Shown: one piece after another, positions 1-11,539 of the stretch | Numbering within the stretch: the first letter of the stretch is position 1 | Layout: every line of letters starts with the position of its first letter | NCBI GenBank assembly: GCA_015680685.1 | Contig: MNCI01007755.1 | Span: forward strand, 205,363-269,362 | Direction: 5' to 3' | DNA length: 64,000 bases | Source of the DNA: Gnetum montanum | Lineage: Eukaryota > Streptophyta > Gnetopsida > Gnetales > Gnetaceae | Program-made: the position numbers and the translations under genes | The notes under the pieces: generated by a model | Seen by the model: the letters and a program-made list of their open reading frames with translations, nothing else | The model's database searches: none | Told to the model about the DNA's origin: nothing

Positions 1-436
1 AGTCAATGCTCGTAGTCAAGTCGTACTCACGCGTTGCGACAAGCAACCGATTCCTTGATTAGCCGTACACGTCCGTAGACGCTCGTAATCAAGTCGTACT
101 TGTGCGCACTAGGAAAGCAGTAAATAAACAACAATAAAACCACGTGCTGCAAGGTTTATCCAATCACGTTCGTCTTTATTACCATACACAACTTGGGTTC
201 AGGTTACAAGCTGCTCGAATAAAGAGCCGTTCACTCTAGGACTCCTACTGCGGGCACATGGGGAGAAAATTCTAACTCCGGAGTGATCAATCTGCCAGAG
301 CTTCACTACTTCTAGCCAGGATTTGGAAATAAGGGGAGTGCCGCCTCTAATTTATAGATATGGCGGCAGACCGCGATATCGCGTACGCAATATCGCATAC
401 GTGATATCGCGGCACAGTGCATGTCGCGTCTCATCA
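1..436 (-). repeat. Partial LTR of the TGATG...CATCA gypsy family, cut by the window edge
   Basis: The right part matches the other LTRs in the window: the 'caaggtttatcc' block, 'gctcgaataaag', the 'ctcctactgcgggcacatg' block, a TATA-like 'taatttatagat' and the CATCA terminus at 432-436. The sense strand is minus. No polypurine tract follows the terminus, so it is not visibly the 3' LTR of the gag fragment to its right and is probably a solo LTR. A cluster of GCGATATCGC-type palindromes lies at about 370-415, just upstream (sense) of the TATA-like box. Confidence 0.85.
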
Positions 437-535
437 ATAAGAATGTTTGTCATTGTCATGTGTTCATGTTTCTTTTTCAAACCCTTTGTGTCTATTGGTA
501 TCAAAACCTAGGTTATGAATAGTTGAGTGAAGATT

Positions 536-1113
536 CTAATACTCAACTCCTTGACCAAAGTCAAAGAGAGGAACATCATTTTGTGGAAAACTTCCTGAGA
601 TAGGTTCATCACTGTCATTTTTACTTAGGACATACAGGACATCCTGAGACCACTTCCCCTTCACGGATTCATAATGTCTCTCCCGTTGTAGATCCCTTTG
701 GCGTTGTGCCTCTGTGGGTTGATAATCTCTTAAATCTTGTTCATGCACAACGTACTCTAACCGTAAGTGCTACATACCAATTTTTTTGAGAGCACAAAGA
801 AGCATGCTTGGGATTGAATGATCAAGAGGTAACACTATGTTATCTTCTAAATCACGCCATCGTAGTTGTTCATCCTAGTGATGGATAAAGGTAAAGTCTG
901 GTACATACTCATTAGGATGAGCATATACCATGCAAAACTGTTGGGGCATTAACAGATCATCATGTGGACCCCGCCTTTGATTGTTCATGGTATTGGACCT
1001 AGTTGGTGAAGCACTCTTATAAGANAACAGATCATCATGTGGACCCCGCCTTTGATTGTTCATGGTATTGGACCTAGTTGGTGAAGCACTCTTATAAGAA
1101 GAAGGAGACATGA
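536..1113 (-). pseudogene. gag N-terminal fragment of a gypsy element
   Basis: Starts at ATG 1113-1111 (MSPSSYKSASPTRS...) and reads to about 536. The same block opens the gag of the two larger elements in this window: 'HPNEYVPDFTFI', 'DEQLRWRDLEDNIVLPLD' and 'NMLLCAL'-like segments recur at 26.0-26.3 kb and 40.5-40.7 kb. It is broken by stops (for example after TFIHH) and ends abruptly with no capsid region. Together with the primer site at 1201-1219 and the LTR at 1220-2078 it forms the 5' end of a minus-strand element whose remainder is lost. Part of the reading is doubled by the artefact around N1025. Confidence 0.75.
951..1099. repeat. Exact 74 bp duplication around a single N (probable assembly join)
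   Basis: 951-1024 and 1026-1099 are identical, separated only by the N at 1025. Unmerged overlapping contig ends would look like this. The duplication repeats 24 codons of the gag fragment and should not be read as biology. Confidence 0.85.
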
Positions 1114-1200
1114 TTGATTACTTAGTGTGCGGTAACTTTAAGGGTTCATTCCAACGATGGAAGGATTTCCTAAGTTCTAATCAACACACAAACAACAAAA

Positions 1201-1219
1201 TCCCTCACAATGATGCCAA
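1201..1219 (-). other. Degenerate tRNA-Asp-type primer binding site
   Basis: Directly inside the LTR the minus strand reads TTGGCATCATTGTGAGGGA. This is a decayed version of the TGGCGCCGTTGCCGGGGA site complementary to the 3' end of plant tRNA-Asp, better preserved in the two larger elements. Confidence 0.6.
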
Positions 1220-2078
1220 TGATGAGCGGTAAGGTACCCTTATCCCCAATCATACAAATACGAGCATTCATGCGCGATCTAGTTGAACTCCGAGGATTAA
1301 GTGCTTATGTGCCAATGCAAAACAAGGATGAGTTATGCAATCGTTGTCTTCCCAAGCTTACTTGTAAGGCACAATTGTATGGTTAAGTAAACTCGAGGTA
1401 TTTGATTTTTATTATTTTATGTTTTATGTCCTTGATGCTTAAAAGAGAGAAATGAAGTAATTTAATAACTAATTTTATTTAACTAATTAACTATTCTCTA
1501 ACTAGTCCTAACACCAGCATCTGTTCCCACTCTCCGGATACATCTTGAACTAGTGTAATACTATTGGGATCATCAAATGCTTGTCGTTTTTGGGTTACCA
1601 AGCATTCCACGTATGCTCAAAGTGGTCGTGCTAAGTGTGCTAATTTGTTGAGAATTAATAGTTCTATAAAAACAACATTGATTAACTAATGAAAGAATCG
1701 AATAACTGTAAATAACATTAAATGCAATAAGTAAGCTATTTTGAATGTTGCAAGGTTTATCACAAAGTTCATCTTTATTTCTAGACACAAGGTGTGTTTA
1801 GGTACATCATTCTCGAATAAAGATCCGTTCACTCTATGACTCCTACTACAAGCACTCAGAAATAATTCTAACTCTGGAATAGAAAAACTACAAGAGGTCG
1901 GCTAAGGGACTAGAAAAACTACTCCAGAATAAGTGCTCCTGTCTCTTATTTATAGTCAACGAGACAAGTTCCGACATTGCGTGCCTGATATCGCTTGGCC
2001 CATTTGATATTGCGTATCCGATATCAAGGGTCTGATATTGTGGGTTTGATATCTGGTCGCTTATTTGGTGACTCATCA
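1220..2078 (-). repeat. 5' LTR of the truncated gypsy element
   Basis: 859 bp, from TGATGAGCGG (1220) to CATCA (2074-2078). It carries the family landmarks: 'gcaaggtttatc' near 1750, a 'tatttatag' TATA-like element near 1950 and GATATC-rich palindromic DNA from about 1975 to 2055. No matching target-site duplication can be tested because the other end of the element is missing. Confidence 0.88.
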
Positions 2079-2117
2079 ACATGCAATGTTAATCATTCAT
2101 AAGTGAGCTCCAGGAAA

Positions 2118-2300
2118 AATGAGGTGTTAGTCTAGTGATAAGACACTTAATTTGGAGATTCCAAGTCATGGGTTTAATTTTACTAGGCAATGTTGAGTTA
2201 TATAAAGTTCTAATTAGACTATATATCTTGGGGTGTAGCTATGTTTCACTTATTTTGGGTTTCAACAACCCCTCCTTCCCTTGTACCCCCACCCCCCTCC
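2118..2300 (+). repeat. Possible tRNA-derived SINE-like sequence
   Basis: 'gttagtctagtgataag' resembles a pol III A box, and 'catgggtttaatttt' about 35 bp later resembles a decayed B box. A T-rich stretch and a C-rich tail ('cccccacccccctcc') follow. No target-site duplication is visible. This could be chance; a second copy in the genome would be needed to accept it. Confidence 0.25.
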
Positions 2301-4236
2301 AATAAGTAAGCTTTAGATTTTGATATCCAACCTAAAGAATATGCTAAAGTTTCATGTTTTTTCAAGTTGTATAATCTTCTATTGATTCTCTAAAAAGTTA
2401 AGTAGGAAATTTCTAGTCTTCTTGGTTTCATTAAGTATATTAAGTCTATTTCCTCAACTTTTAGTTTTTGTAGATGTTTTCTTTATTGACATCAACATTC
2501 TCAATCGTAGAAAGGAATTGGTATTACAAGTAGGAGAAAAGACTTATATATAGCCAATTACATGTTGTAATCTTCAAGTCCATCAATGTTGGTCCCAAGC
2601 TTAGATACAAAAGAAGGGTTCGTGTCAACTTGGTATCCAACTGTAGAACCTTGCCAAATATCATGAATGAGTTCTTTTATCTAGCTCTTCATAGAGGCAA
2701 ATGGCAAAAAAAGATCATGTAGCCAACCCCATTCTTTTCATACAAGGCTAAGATGATGACGACGACAATGATGATATTATAACTTTTCTACTTTTTGCAA
2801 CTTTTTCTATCGTGAAGGACATTTGTTTAATGTATGTCCTTTTCTACTCAAGAAAAGAGATTTTGAAGAAAAAAAATATGATCAAGTTAAAAATTTAAAA
2901 AATAATATAGTGTTGAAGATATGAAAAATCAAGTTAATGTCAACAATAAGAATAATTAAATGATAATAAATAATCTTTACAAGACAAAAGCTCCAATTTA
3001 TATTTTAACTTCTACAAGAGAAAGTATTAAGTAGTCTAGACATATAGCTCGTAAGGAAAGTTTTTCCTTATCTAACAAGAATACTATAAACTCAAAGAAT
3101 AAAACTTGTGTGAATAATAAGGTTATAGTTGATAGTAAAATTTCTTAATATAAGATCAATAACAAGCAATGAGATGAATATCTTTCACGAGTGGTGCCAC
3201 CTTCTTACTTTGAAATAAATATTAGTACTAAGCCATAGCTTTCTACCTTGAAACCTTTTGCTATTTTAAGTTCAAGATGGATGTTGAAAAGTAATATAAA
3301 TTTTGTTAAAACTATAACTTTCCTCCCTACTAATAATTAATTATCTTCTCTTATTTTTTCAAAGTATCAATTGTAAGATTTTGCACTTGAGTAGATGAAG
3401 CAGGGTCACTCCAATTTGCTGTAACCCTTCAAACACACTGAATCCAAAAATAGAAAATATGCAAGATAATTTAATATCTAGAAAATCTAGAAAAACTAGC
3501 TATCTTCAATTAAATTAAGAAGATTACAATTATAGTAGAATCATAAACTAGATTACATTCAATCCTCACATACTCAACACTATTGCAAAGCATGAGGCTC
3601 TACAATCACACAATGATTAACCTTAATGCATGGTTCAATAAATCTTGATCTCTCAACACAAATTTGAGATCAAACACACATAAAGAAAGTTATGGCCAAT
3701 ATCACACACACATGATGTAGAGATGCACACCCTCTCTTGCAATCTCTCTATGCCAACTCTCTTTTTATTTCTTCTCTTCAACTATGCTCAACAAGTGATC
3801 CAACTTTTATATTTATCTCAAACATAAAGCTAAAAATGTCTCCCCTTTTGTTTATATGTCTCCCAAGTACTTGGGATATCTCCATATTTCTTTTTTTTAC
3901 ATCTTGTAGTAAAGACATCTCTCCAACTTCCCAACCCTACAAATTAACCACTTGTAGGGATGAAAAAAGGCTCAAAAGAAGTATTGCTATACTAGCTCTC
4001 CTACCCTTCAAAAAGTGAACTCAGGTGAATAGGGGAAGAAGTGATCCTCACTCCAAAAGTTTAGTCTCATGAAATCATATAGTATCATTAATACTTTAAC
4101 CCTCAAAATGGATCAAGTACTCATGCCTCTTCACTTCATGAGTGCTAGAAGCTTCTCTCTTCTCGAGTACAATTGTCTTCCTCTCTTGTGAAGGCTTGAA
4201 CTTGTTAATAGCCCACCTCAACTCATCGATGTTGTC
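2301..4236. other. AT-rich non-coding stretch, nothing recognised
   Basis: No ORF with a recognisable domain on either strand, no LTR terminus and no RNA gene. The only notable feature is a short gat/gac microsatellite near 2748-2775. It may hold unrecognised decay products of the element whose integrase scrap follows. Confidence 0.5.
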
Positions 4237-4765
4237 TTATAAGCTTTCATCATTCACTAGTTCATGGTAATATATAAGCTCTACAACATTAAACACAAAA
4301 GAGACACCCACATCATTTGGTAAGTCAGTTTCAAAATCATCATCATTAACTTTGGCCTTTATCTTGAAAGGATCCATCTTCTTGGCTTCCAACTTTGAAA
4401 AGTTAATACCTCTCGACCTCTTCTTCTTCAAGGGCACCCAAACAAGATCACCAACATCAAATTTAGGCTTTTTCTTGTCCTCATTTCTTGTAAGGACTCT
4501 TTCTTTAATCTTCTTCTCAAGATTAGCCTTCACTTGAGCATGAAGATGCTTAATCTCTTGTACAAAATTAGCACTCAATTAAGCTTCTCCATCAAAGCTC
4601 CTAACATCATCCACCATCTTTGGATTAAACCCATAATTAACTTCAAATGGAATTTTTCCAATAGCAACATGAAAAGCATTACTGTAAGAAAATTCAGCAT
4701 GACACAAATTTTTCCACCTATTAGGTTGTCCCTAACATAAACATCTCAAAATATTCATGTGCCAT
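4237..4765 (-). pseudogene. Integrase C-terminal fragment of a different Ty3/gypsy lineage
   Basis: The minus strand encodes, with one in-frame TAA and one frame change, 'EFSYSNAFHVAIGKIPFEV', then 'KPKFDVGDLVWVPLKKK', then a 'DPFKIKAKVNDD' and 'VSFVFNVVEL' series. This is the end of the integrase core followed by the GPF/Y-type C-terminal module typical of gypsy integrases (GDLVWV, GPFKI, FNV.DL), closest in style to chromovirus-type elements. It does not match the integrase C-terminus of the 31.9-41.7 kb element, so it is a separate family. Upstream (higher coordinate) it runs directly into a short LTR-like remnant. RT and gag of this element are absent. Confidence 0.75.
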
Positions 4766-4772
4766 CCATGCA

Positions 4773-4902
4773 CCCAAGTGATGTATTTATAGGATAACCT
4801 AGAGGAGATGTCATCGAATATATGACATCACTTTCTGGCTCTGACATTGGAGCTTTGACGTCGGGTATTCGACGTTGGGGCCTAACAAATCATGACTCAT
4901 CA
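4773..4902 (-). repeat. LTR tail remnant (TGATG...CATCA family)
   Basis: Contains 'atgtatttatagg' (TATA-like on the minus strand), then palindromic 'gacgtcgggtattcgacgttgg' and 'catgactcatca'. This order matches the sense-5' end of the LTR family: terminus, palindromic block, TATA. The rest of the LTR is absent. Confidence 0.5.
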
Positions 4903-4954
4903 ATATGCATATGATGTTGGAGCCTAACAAATCATGACTCATTAATATGCATAT
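4871..4954. repeat. Two-copy 42 bp tandem repeat
   Basis: 4871-4912 and 4913-4954 are near-identical (gacgttgggg... versus gatgttggag..., both running through 'cctaacaaatcatgactcat'). It duplicates the terminus of the LTR remnant. Confidence 0.8.
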
Positions 4955-6629
4955 GTGATTATGATTCCATGACGATACACACTAATCATGCTAGCTATGC
5001 TGTAGGATGTTTATGGCTAGTAGGTGGTGAGGTTTGTGGGGAAAGGCTGAGCTTTAGAAAGATATGATTCCTTGTCATGTGTTATGATTGTGAATTATGA
5101 GTATGGTATTCATGTTATATGGTTGATCATGTTATGTGGTCGTGATATTTAATGTGTTATGCAGGTTTGTATGGTATGGCTTGTTAGTGTGAGCTAGGTC
5201 ACTTGTATCGTCTTATAGTTATGTGATGAATAGTTTATGGTATTATGAGGCTTAATTAGTATTTGGATTGGATGTCTTGTGAGCATGTTATGGTGTGTGG
5301 ATCCCTCGGTAGTAATTGGAATGGGAAAAATGGATGGGCCACCTTAGAAAAAGGAAAATTGTAAAGAAATTATTTTATTGTAAATTAAAGTATAATACAT
5401 TTTTTACCTTTCTTGTTCTCAATCCCATGCATTCTGGTTTCTTCTATTTCATTCTCTACCAAATCTTAGTCAATTGTCATAATTCTTAGGATGTTGGGGA
5501 GCTAGTGTTGGGTAGGTTGAGATAATGGAGGTTTGGTTTGAATCTTGGATGATCTAGGACTTTTTTGGGAGTATTTTGGTGCTTTGGTTTGTGAATTCTA
5601 GGTTTCAATAGATTTTCCAAATTTTAAGTGGAATTCCTTACTCATCTTTTATTTTGTATTTCAAGATCACTATGTGTTTTTGGGGTTCTTAATGTGGCAA
5701 ATAGATGTTATCTAGTTTTTCTGAATCATTGTGTTATCATCAATTTCATATACTCCAATTGGTTGAAATAAGACCATTTCGATGTGTGCAACTTAGATTG
5801 GTATCCTTTGTCTTTTTACTAATGATTTTGAAGACAACAGAAATGCCATTGGTAGTCTCTAGACCTACGGGTTGTAATATGTGTGTAGCATGCTATTCAA
5901 AGTACCTGTCATATTGATGTATTTCACGAATTTCTTTTAATCATGTGGTTGTAAGTTATGTATAGGTAGCAACTAGGTCATGGCTTGTTCATGTTAGGAT
6001 TTATGAAAAGAATATTGATCATGATATGGTCAAGGCCAAGGGTGTAAGCTAGACATAGTCATGATAGGGTTGTAGCATGATTACAATGAGTTTTTAGATT
6101 TTGATAATTTATTAAGCATGAGGTTTACACAATTATGGGGTTGTCACAGTTAAATTTTGATACATGTTGTGAGTTAGGCATGGGTCACGATAAGTGGAAA
6201 AATTAGTTTTTAAAGTAAGGCATGAGACCAAGAACACGCACAACCTAGTCATAGTCTTTTATAATGAATCATTGTGAGTGAGTTGCGAGTCATGATCCAT
6301 GTTGTGACTAGCACAAAAACATTGTATATTTATGAAAGTCAAAAAGAATTATTGGTGATGAAGAGTGATAGGTACAATAAGTCATTTGTATGCATATAAC
6401 GTATTTACAATACCTGTAGAACTAGTTACTAGGGTTAGTAGTGTTGGCACATTTACTAGGGTCCTTAGTGTTGGCACATTTTGGCCTTTTAATGAAGTAG
6501 ACTTCATGACTAAAAGGGGATTTTGTTTATCATCTGTTCTGTGTTGATTTAAGAAAAAGATAATCAACTTATAATGTCTAAATATTTTGCACTAACAATT
6601 TAGAAACAAATATGCAGCTTAAGGTTATG
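4955..6629. other. Non-coding stretch, no gene recognised
   Basis: AT-rich DNA with many 'catgttatg/gtggt' motifs and no protein similarity on either strand. A small imperfect tandem repeat of about 28 bp ('actagggt..tagtgttggcacattt') lies near 6427-6482. Confidence 0.5.
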
Positions 6630-7160
6630 GGCAAACAATCTTGGAGATTTAGCCTTCAACTATTGCATGATACTCTTCCTACTTGGTTTGGAAGTCTCAA
6701 GAGAGTTATAACACTTACGTTCAATACTATGACCTATCACAAAATTTGTTAAGCCGAGAGGTACCTCCTTCTATTGGAGGACTTTTTCTGGCTCAGCACA
6801 TCAATCTCTCCTCCAACCTACTCTCCAGGAACATTCCAATTCATATTGTTGAATGGCTGAATCCGGTCAATGTTAATTTTTCCTTCAACAAGCTCAGCAC
6901 ATCAATCGCTCCTCCAACCTACTCTCTGGGAACATTCCAATTGTTGAATGGCTGAATGCGGTCAATGTTAATTTTTTCTTCAACAATTTTGATGGGAACC
7001 TTTCAAAATCCTTGGGCAACAAGCTTACACACCTGGAGAGCATGGATCTTTCTCATAACAAGATTACGAGCCCTCCCCTCGAGTCTCTGTCCAACCTTAC
7101 TTTTCTTCAAGTTTTAAATTTATCATTTAACAACTTTGAAGGTAGCGTCTAACTGTTCTG
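6630..7160 (+). pseudogene. Leucine-rich-repeat gene fragment (RLK/RLP type)
   Basis: Broken LRR coding sequence. One frame reads 'YDLSQNLLSREVPPSIGGL', then 'INLSSNLLSRNIPIHI'. After a frame change it continues 'FFNNFDGNLSKSLGNKL', 'LESMDLSHNKITSPPLESL' and 'FLQVLNLSFNNFEGSV'. The L..LdLS.N.l.g.iP pattern is that of extracellular plant LRRs in receptor-like proteins and kinases. There is no start, signal peptide, membrane segment or kinase. An internal tandem duplication (6791-6986) shifts the frame. It lies close to a PPR fragment on the opposite strand; nothing suggests that either works. Confidence 0.75.
6791..6986. repeat. 101 bp tandem duplication within the LRR fragment
   Basis: 6791-6891 and 6892-6986 repeat 'gctcagcacatcaat.tctcc' through 'gtcaatgttaattttt.cttcaacaa'. 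The second copy lacks 6 bp ('catatt'). The duplication changes frame and helps kill the reading. Confidence 0.85.
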
Positions 7161-7189
7161 AAGGCTCTCTCCGAAGATTTGAAAAATTA

Positions 7190-7900
7190 GTCATTCGTGC
7201 ACAAATCCTACGTGACTGCAAGCAAACAAAATAGAACAGGAACAACAGTAATCTGATTGTGTTGAATCCCTGATTTTCTCAACCGCCCAAAAGCTTGTAG
7301 AGCTTCCAGTCCATTCCCATGGAACCCACAAGCAGCAATCATGGCGTTCCAGGCAATCACATTTTTACCAGGCATATCGTCGAACACCCGGCGAGCATCC
7401 TTTAGATTTCCCGTACACGTCAAAGAGGGCAGTTTTGACATCAAAATTCTCGTAGAACTCACTCTTCAGAATCCGTGAATGAATCATTTTTCCATGGAAA
7501 GTCACAGAAATTCCGGAACAGGCCTTGAGCAGAGAAGAGTATGTGAAATTGTCGGCCCAGAATCCAAAACTGAGCATTTGGCGATAAATCATAAACACTT
7601 CAGAATGGGGTCTGCGCCAGGCATGAGTTCTGATGATTACGTTGAACAGAAACGCATTTCTGTGGACTGCAGCGTTGAAGAGTAGCCTGGCTCCGTAGCT
7701 GTTCGCCAGTTTTGCCGCCGGAATCCATGAATAAATTTTTTGTTGGCAGTTCTGATGGAGGTGGCGCTGTTATAAATTGGAATGTCTGAGAAAACGTTAC
7801 GATCCGATGCTGAAGACTGGAATAGCTGCGGCTTCACATTCACGGTCACACACATCTTCTGTGAGCTTGCAGTAACAATCTTGATGGAGTCCAGGACCAT
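7190..7900 (-). pseudogene. PPR (PLS-type) gene fragment
   Basis: Minus-strand frames give an N-terminal stretch beginning 'MVLDSIKIVTASSQKM' (7900), then a PPR series: 'HSEVFMIYRQMLSFGFWADN', 'FTYSSLLKACSGI', 'HGKMIHSRILKSEF', 'NLKDARRVFDDMPGKNVIAW', 'NAMIAACGFHGNGLEALQAF' and 'GIQHNQITVVPVLF'. This is the order of L, S and P repeats found in organelle RNA-editing PPR proteins. At least two frameshifts (near 7600-7640 and 7430) break it, and it stops after about three repeats with no E or DYW domain. It is a 5' fragment of a once typical gene. Confidence 0.8.
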
Positions 7901-7980
7901 CTTCTTTGTGCGAAATCCGGTTGCAGAAAATCATGTTTTGGAACCCAATTTGGTTTTCCTTCGTCCGAAAAATTAAAACG

Positions 7981-10392
7981 TAGCAGCACAGGTGCCCAGA
8001 TGAGCTGTTACAAGGCCTGCGGTGGCACAGCAATAGGTGGACTAGAGCGTAGGCATGGGAGACGGTGTGAAGTGCCGAGAGCGTTTGAGGGAAATGTCAC
8101 ATGCAAGTCACCTCAAGAAGCAGGTCATTAAAGGAAACCTAAACATTTGCAACCTTCCAACACATAGTTCTTGCCTTTGGCTTTTTGTTTATGTTTGTGT
8201 GAGTGCATAGTCTATACTTCCAAGCCAGCAGCTTGGGTGGGTTCCTACTTCAACTATACTAGGCAAACAAAGTTATGGTTATTGTTTTTTAAAAAACAGA
8301 AGAGTATTGTTGTTTAAGGAAAAAGAAATTTATGGGATATTTGTGTAATGTCCCATGTAAAGGGGACATTTGGATATTTGCAATCGAATTTAAATTTTTC
8401 ATGATGTTGTAACCACCAAACAGACACTTGTCAACTATAGCTTCTTAATCTCAATGGTGGTTGTAACTACTAGATGTGTCAACTATAGCTTTTCACTCTA
8501 CGGTGATTATAACTAACCCTCATAATGTTTGTAATCCACCTTAATTTTTCATAATGTTTGTAACCACATTGAAGCCATTAGACATAGAGCTTCAAGGGTA
8601 GGAGTTAGGAAAAGTGGTGATGGGGGATTTGGAAGAAGAAATTTTGAAGAATATTAAAGATTTCTTGTAAACCATGGCTTGCTAAAGGTATCAATTCAGC
8701 TATTTTGTTTTAATCTTGTGAGTTCATTTATTTCCATTTTGTTTTAGTTACTTAGCTAATGGTTTAGATAGTATCATGCTTGGCATTTAAATTTGGGATT
8801 TTTCTAGGTTGCCTTTATAACTCTGTTTTTGCACAATATTAGACTTCTATTAAGGTTTGCCATATAAGAGCTTATGTTGTAGAAAATCATTTTGAATAAT
8901 TTAATAGTAATGTCTCATAGAAATTGTCTATTTAAGTTTAGGGAATCTAGAAAATCTTTAATACTTTGAGATGACTAAAGTAGCTTCTTTATTTATAAAG
9001 TTTATTGCCTTAATATTGCAATATGGAAATTGTCAATTTTTTCTAGAAGTTCTAGTGTTTGCAATTCTTGATCAATATTAACTAGCCAAATAAAAGCTTG
9101 TACTTTGTCATTTACAAAGCATTTTGATAGTTAAATAAGAGTGTCTTTTATGAAATTGCTTGTTGAGCTTAGAAGGTTTGGAAAATTCATAATAGATTCA
9201 ACTAGGATAACTTTATTGCGAAGTGTTTTCTCATATCAATTTATCTTGCTTAAATGTTTGAGATTCCACACAAATTTTCTTTTTGTTCTCTCTCTTTTTA
9301 AAACCCATTAAATCTTGCTCTATTTCTAGCTTTCTTGAGGAATTTTCCCTTTGAGGGAAATTAGCAATAGACTGCTAGAATTGTGCTCAAATGTTTTTGT
9401 GAAATTTTATTTGTTACAAGTAATGTATAATAGAAACCATTTAGACTAAGTGGTTTGACCAAATAGGAACCTTTTACAATTCATAGTATGCAACAAAGTT
9501 AGCTGAATTTCTTTTATGATAATCAATTACAATTTCATACACAACCCAACCATTTCAAAATTCACAACAACAAACATCTAGTTATGTTTAGTTCGTTTCA
9601 TAACCATTAAGTTTATTTGGAGGTATCTAGGCCTTGGTATTGCCAGAGACTAGCAAGCACCTAAACCTTGTTTGAAGAACACCTTTGCATCCCATGACCC
9701 CGATCACAAGACCAAAGGCCTGTAATGTTGGCAATCCCAAATGGTCGCCAACACTTCGTTGATAGCATTACACTATGTATGTATATGACATGTATGCATG
9801 TGTACAAATGGATTGTGCATTCAAATGTATTGGCATATATATTGTGTTAAGCTAGATGTGCTTGGGGATCAGGATGACACATGTAGCACTAGTTGCTTAT
9901 GATCATTGCTTATATTATTGTAATGATATGTTATGTGTAGTAGAGTTGACATAAGATTGTATACTAGTTGGTGATGAGGCACTTTAGAAGAGAATCTGGA
10001 ACCCTTGCTAAATGCACCAAGACAGCTTGTTCCTTAGTTCTCATATTGAGAGTGGAAGGCCATAGGCTAAGCCTATGACTAGTACGAGATCTAGGGGCAT
10101 ATTGGTATGCATGGATTGATCCTTCAAAAGGTTAGTGTCCTAGGGCAATAGATGAGACAATAGGTACTAGCATTAGTAATGATTGATGTTGATGAAAGAC
10201 CTATGCATTTTTATTGTATTATGTGTACTCATGTCAGGGATATGTCAACTACCATAGGAGGTCTTGTGATTGTGAATCCTTAGAGGAGTGCATGCTAGGA
10301 ATAGATGATGACCCATGTGATGTGTTGTGATGATATGCTTGATATGATAAAGTCCTAGTTATGTTATGTATCATGATCCATTAAAGCGCTAG
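7981..10392. other. AT-rich non-coding stretch, no gene recognised
   Basis: No supported coding region or terminal repeat on either strand. At 9720-9772 there is a weak inverted repeat (tgtaatgttggc ... gccaac ... gcattaca). Confidence 0.5.
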
Positions 10393-11234
10393 TGATGAGT
10401 GGCGAGGTACCCCTATGCCCAACCATACGAATCACAAAGCGTTCATGCACAATTCAATCAAATTTCATAGACTTTATAGTTTCTAGTGCACTAGTCTTCT
10501 AGGAAGTAAATCTTGCCCTAAGGTCATTCGTTGTCTTTCCAATTACACTTGTGACATACAAAGATATGGTTAAGTGTAATTGAGGCATATGATTTTTATC
10601 ATTTTATGTCTAATGTTTTTTGGTGCTTGGGGAGAGAGAGAGATAAAGTAATTTAATGACTAATCTAAATTAACTAACTAACTAGTCTTAAACTGGTCCT
10701 AATATAAGCATTTGGTTCCACTTTCTGTACACATCCTAAACCCACGTATTCACTAATAGGTTACCATGCACTATGCTATTGGGTGCATCAAGTAATAATG
10801 TTGCCGGGATTACCAAGTGAATATGTGTTATGCTTGAAGTGGTCGTACTTATGTATTTAACTTATCTAGCTTATCTTGCTTTATTAGCTTAATTACTAGA
10901 AAATATTAAATAAACGACTGAAAGCATTGAATGCATGAATAAATATCTAAACTATCTAGAATGCTACAAGGTTTATCAAGAAGCTTGTCTTTATTGTTGT
11001 ACACACTATCGTGCTTAGGTACAACAATGACTTGAATAAAGATTTGTACACTTAATGACTCTTGCTATGGGCACAAGAGCTTCGATTGACTGATGCCATA
11101 AATGTAGTTGGTGAGCACATATTTATAGGTAAGAATAGATCCTACATCAATAAGGCCTAGTCGAGGTATGAAACGATGCATCGACGAGGCCTAGTTGACT
11201 GGGCCTAGTCGATGCGGCCACCTGCAACCCATCA
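10393..11234 (-). repeat. 3' LTR of a gypsy-family element carrying an accessory ORF
   Basis: 842 bp, TGATGAGTGGCGAGG at 10393 to CATCA at 11230-11234. It is followed by a decayed polypurine tract (minus strand GAGGTA) and by about 160 bp of 3' untranslated sequence shared with the other two elements ('gaaaactcatccttga', 'gaaggtatgggattattgaa'). In this copy the palindromic U3 block is of a different type: repeated 'ggcctagtcga' units at about 11155-11215. No partner 5' LTR with a primer site is found to the right. Confidence 0.85.
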
Positions 11235-11539
11235 TACCTCCATGACTAAATGAAAACTCATCCTTGATTTCTTTACAAAATTGGGAAGGTATGGGATTAT
11301 TGAATAATGCTAGACTTAACAAATTGACTTGACAAAATTGAGTACCCAAGTGTATAGACCAACACATTAAAAAAATTGCAGTGTTCATGATACAAAATCA
11401 AACATCATGACATGACTCTTCAAACTTGGATGAAACTTCCTTTGATGACATGAAGTTGGTGGAGAAGGTCAAGCAGTCCTAGGTAGTGATGGCTCCTGAG
11501 GTTCTGAGCAACCTTCACTAGCTTCAGACATGTGTGGTA

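Noticed and set aside
436-1220. Reading the LTR at 1-436 and the LTR at 1220-2078 as the two ends of one short element
   Set aside because: No polypurine tract follows position 436 and the gag breaks off abruptly; a solo LTR next to a truncated element fits better.
9720-9772. Inverted repeat tgtaatgttggc / gccaac..gcattaca
   Set aside because: Short and imperfect, with nothing around it to suggest a terminator or element end.
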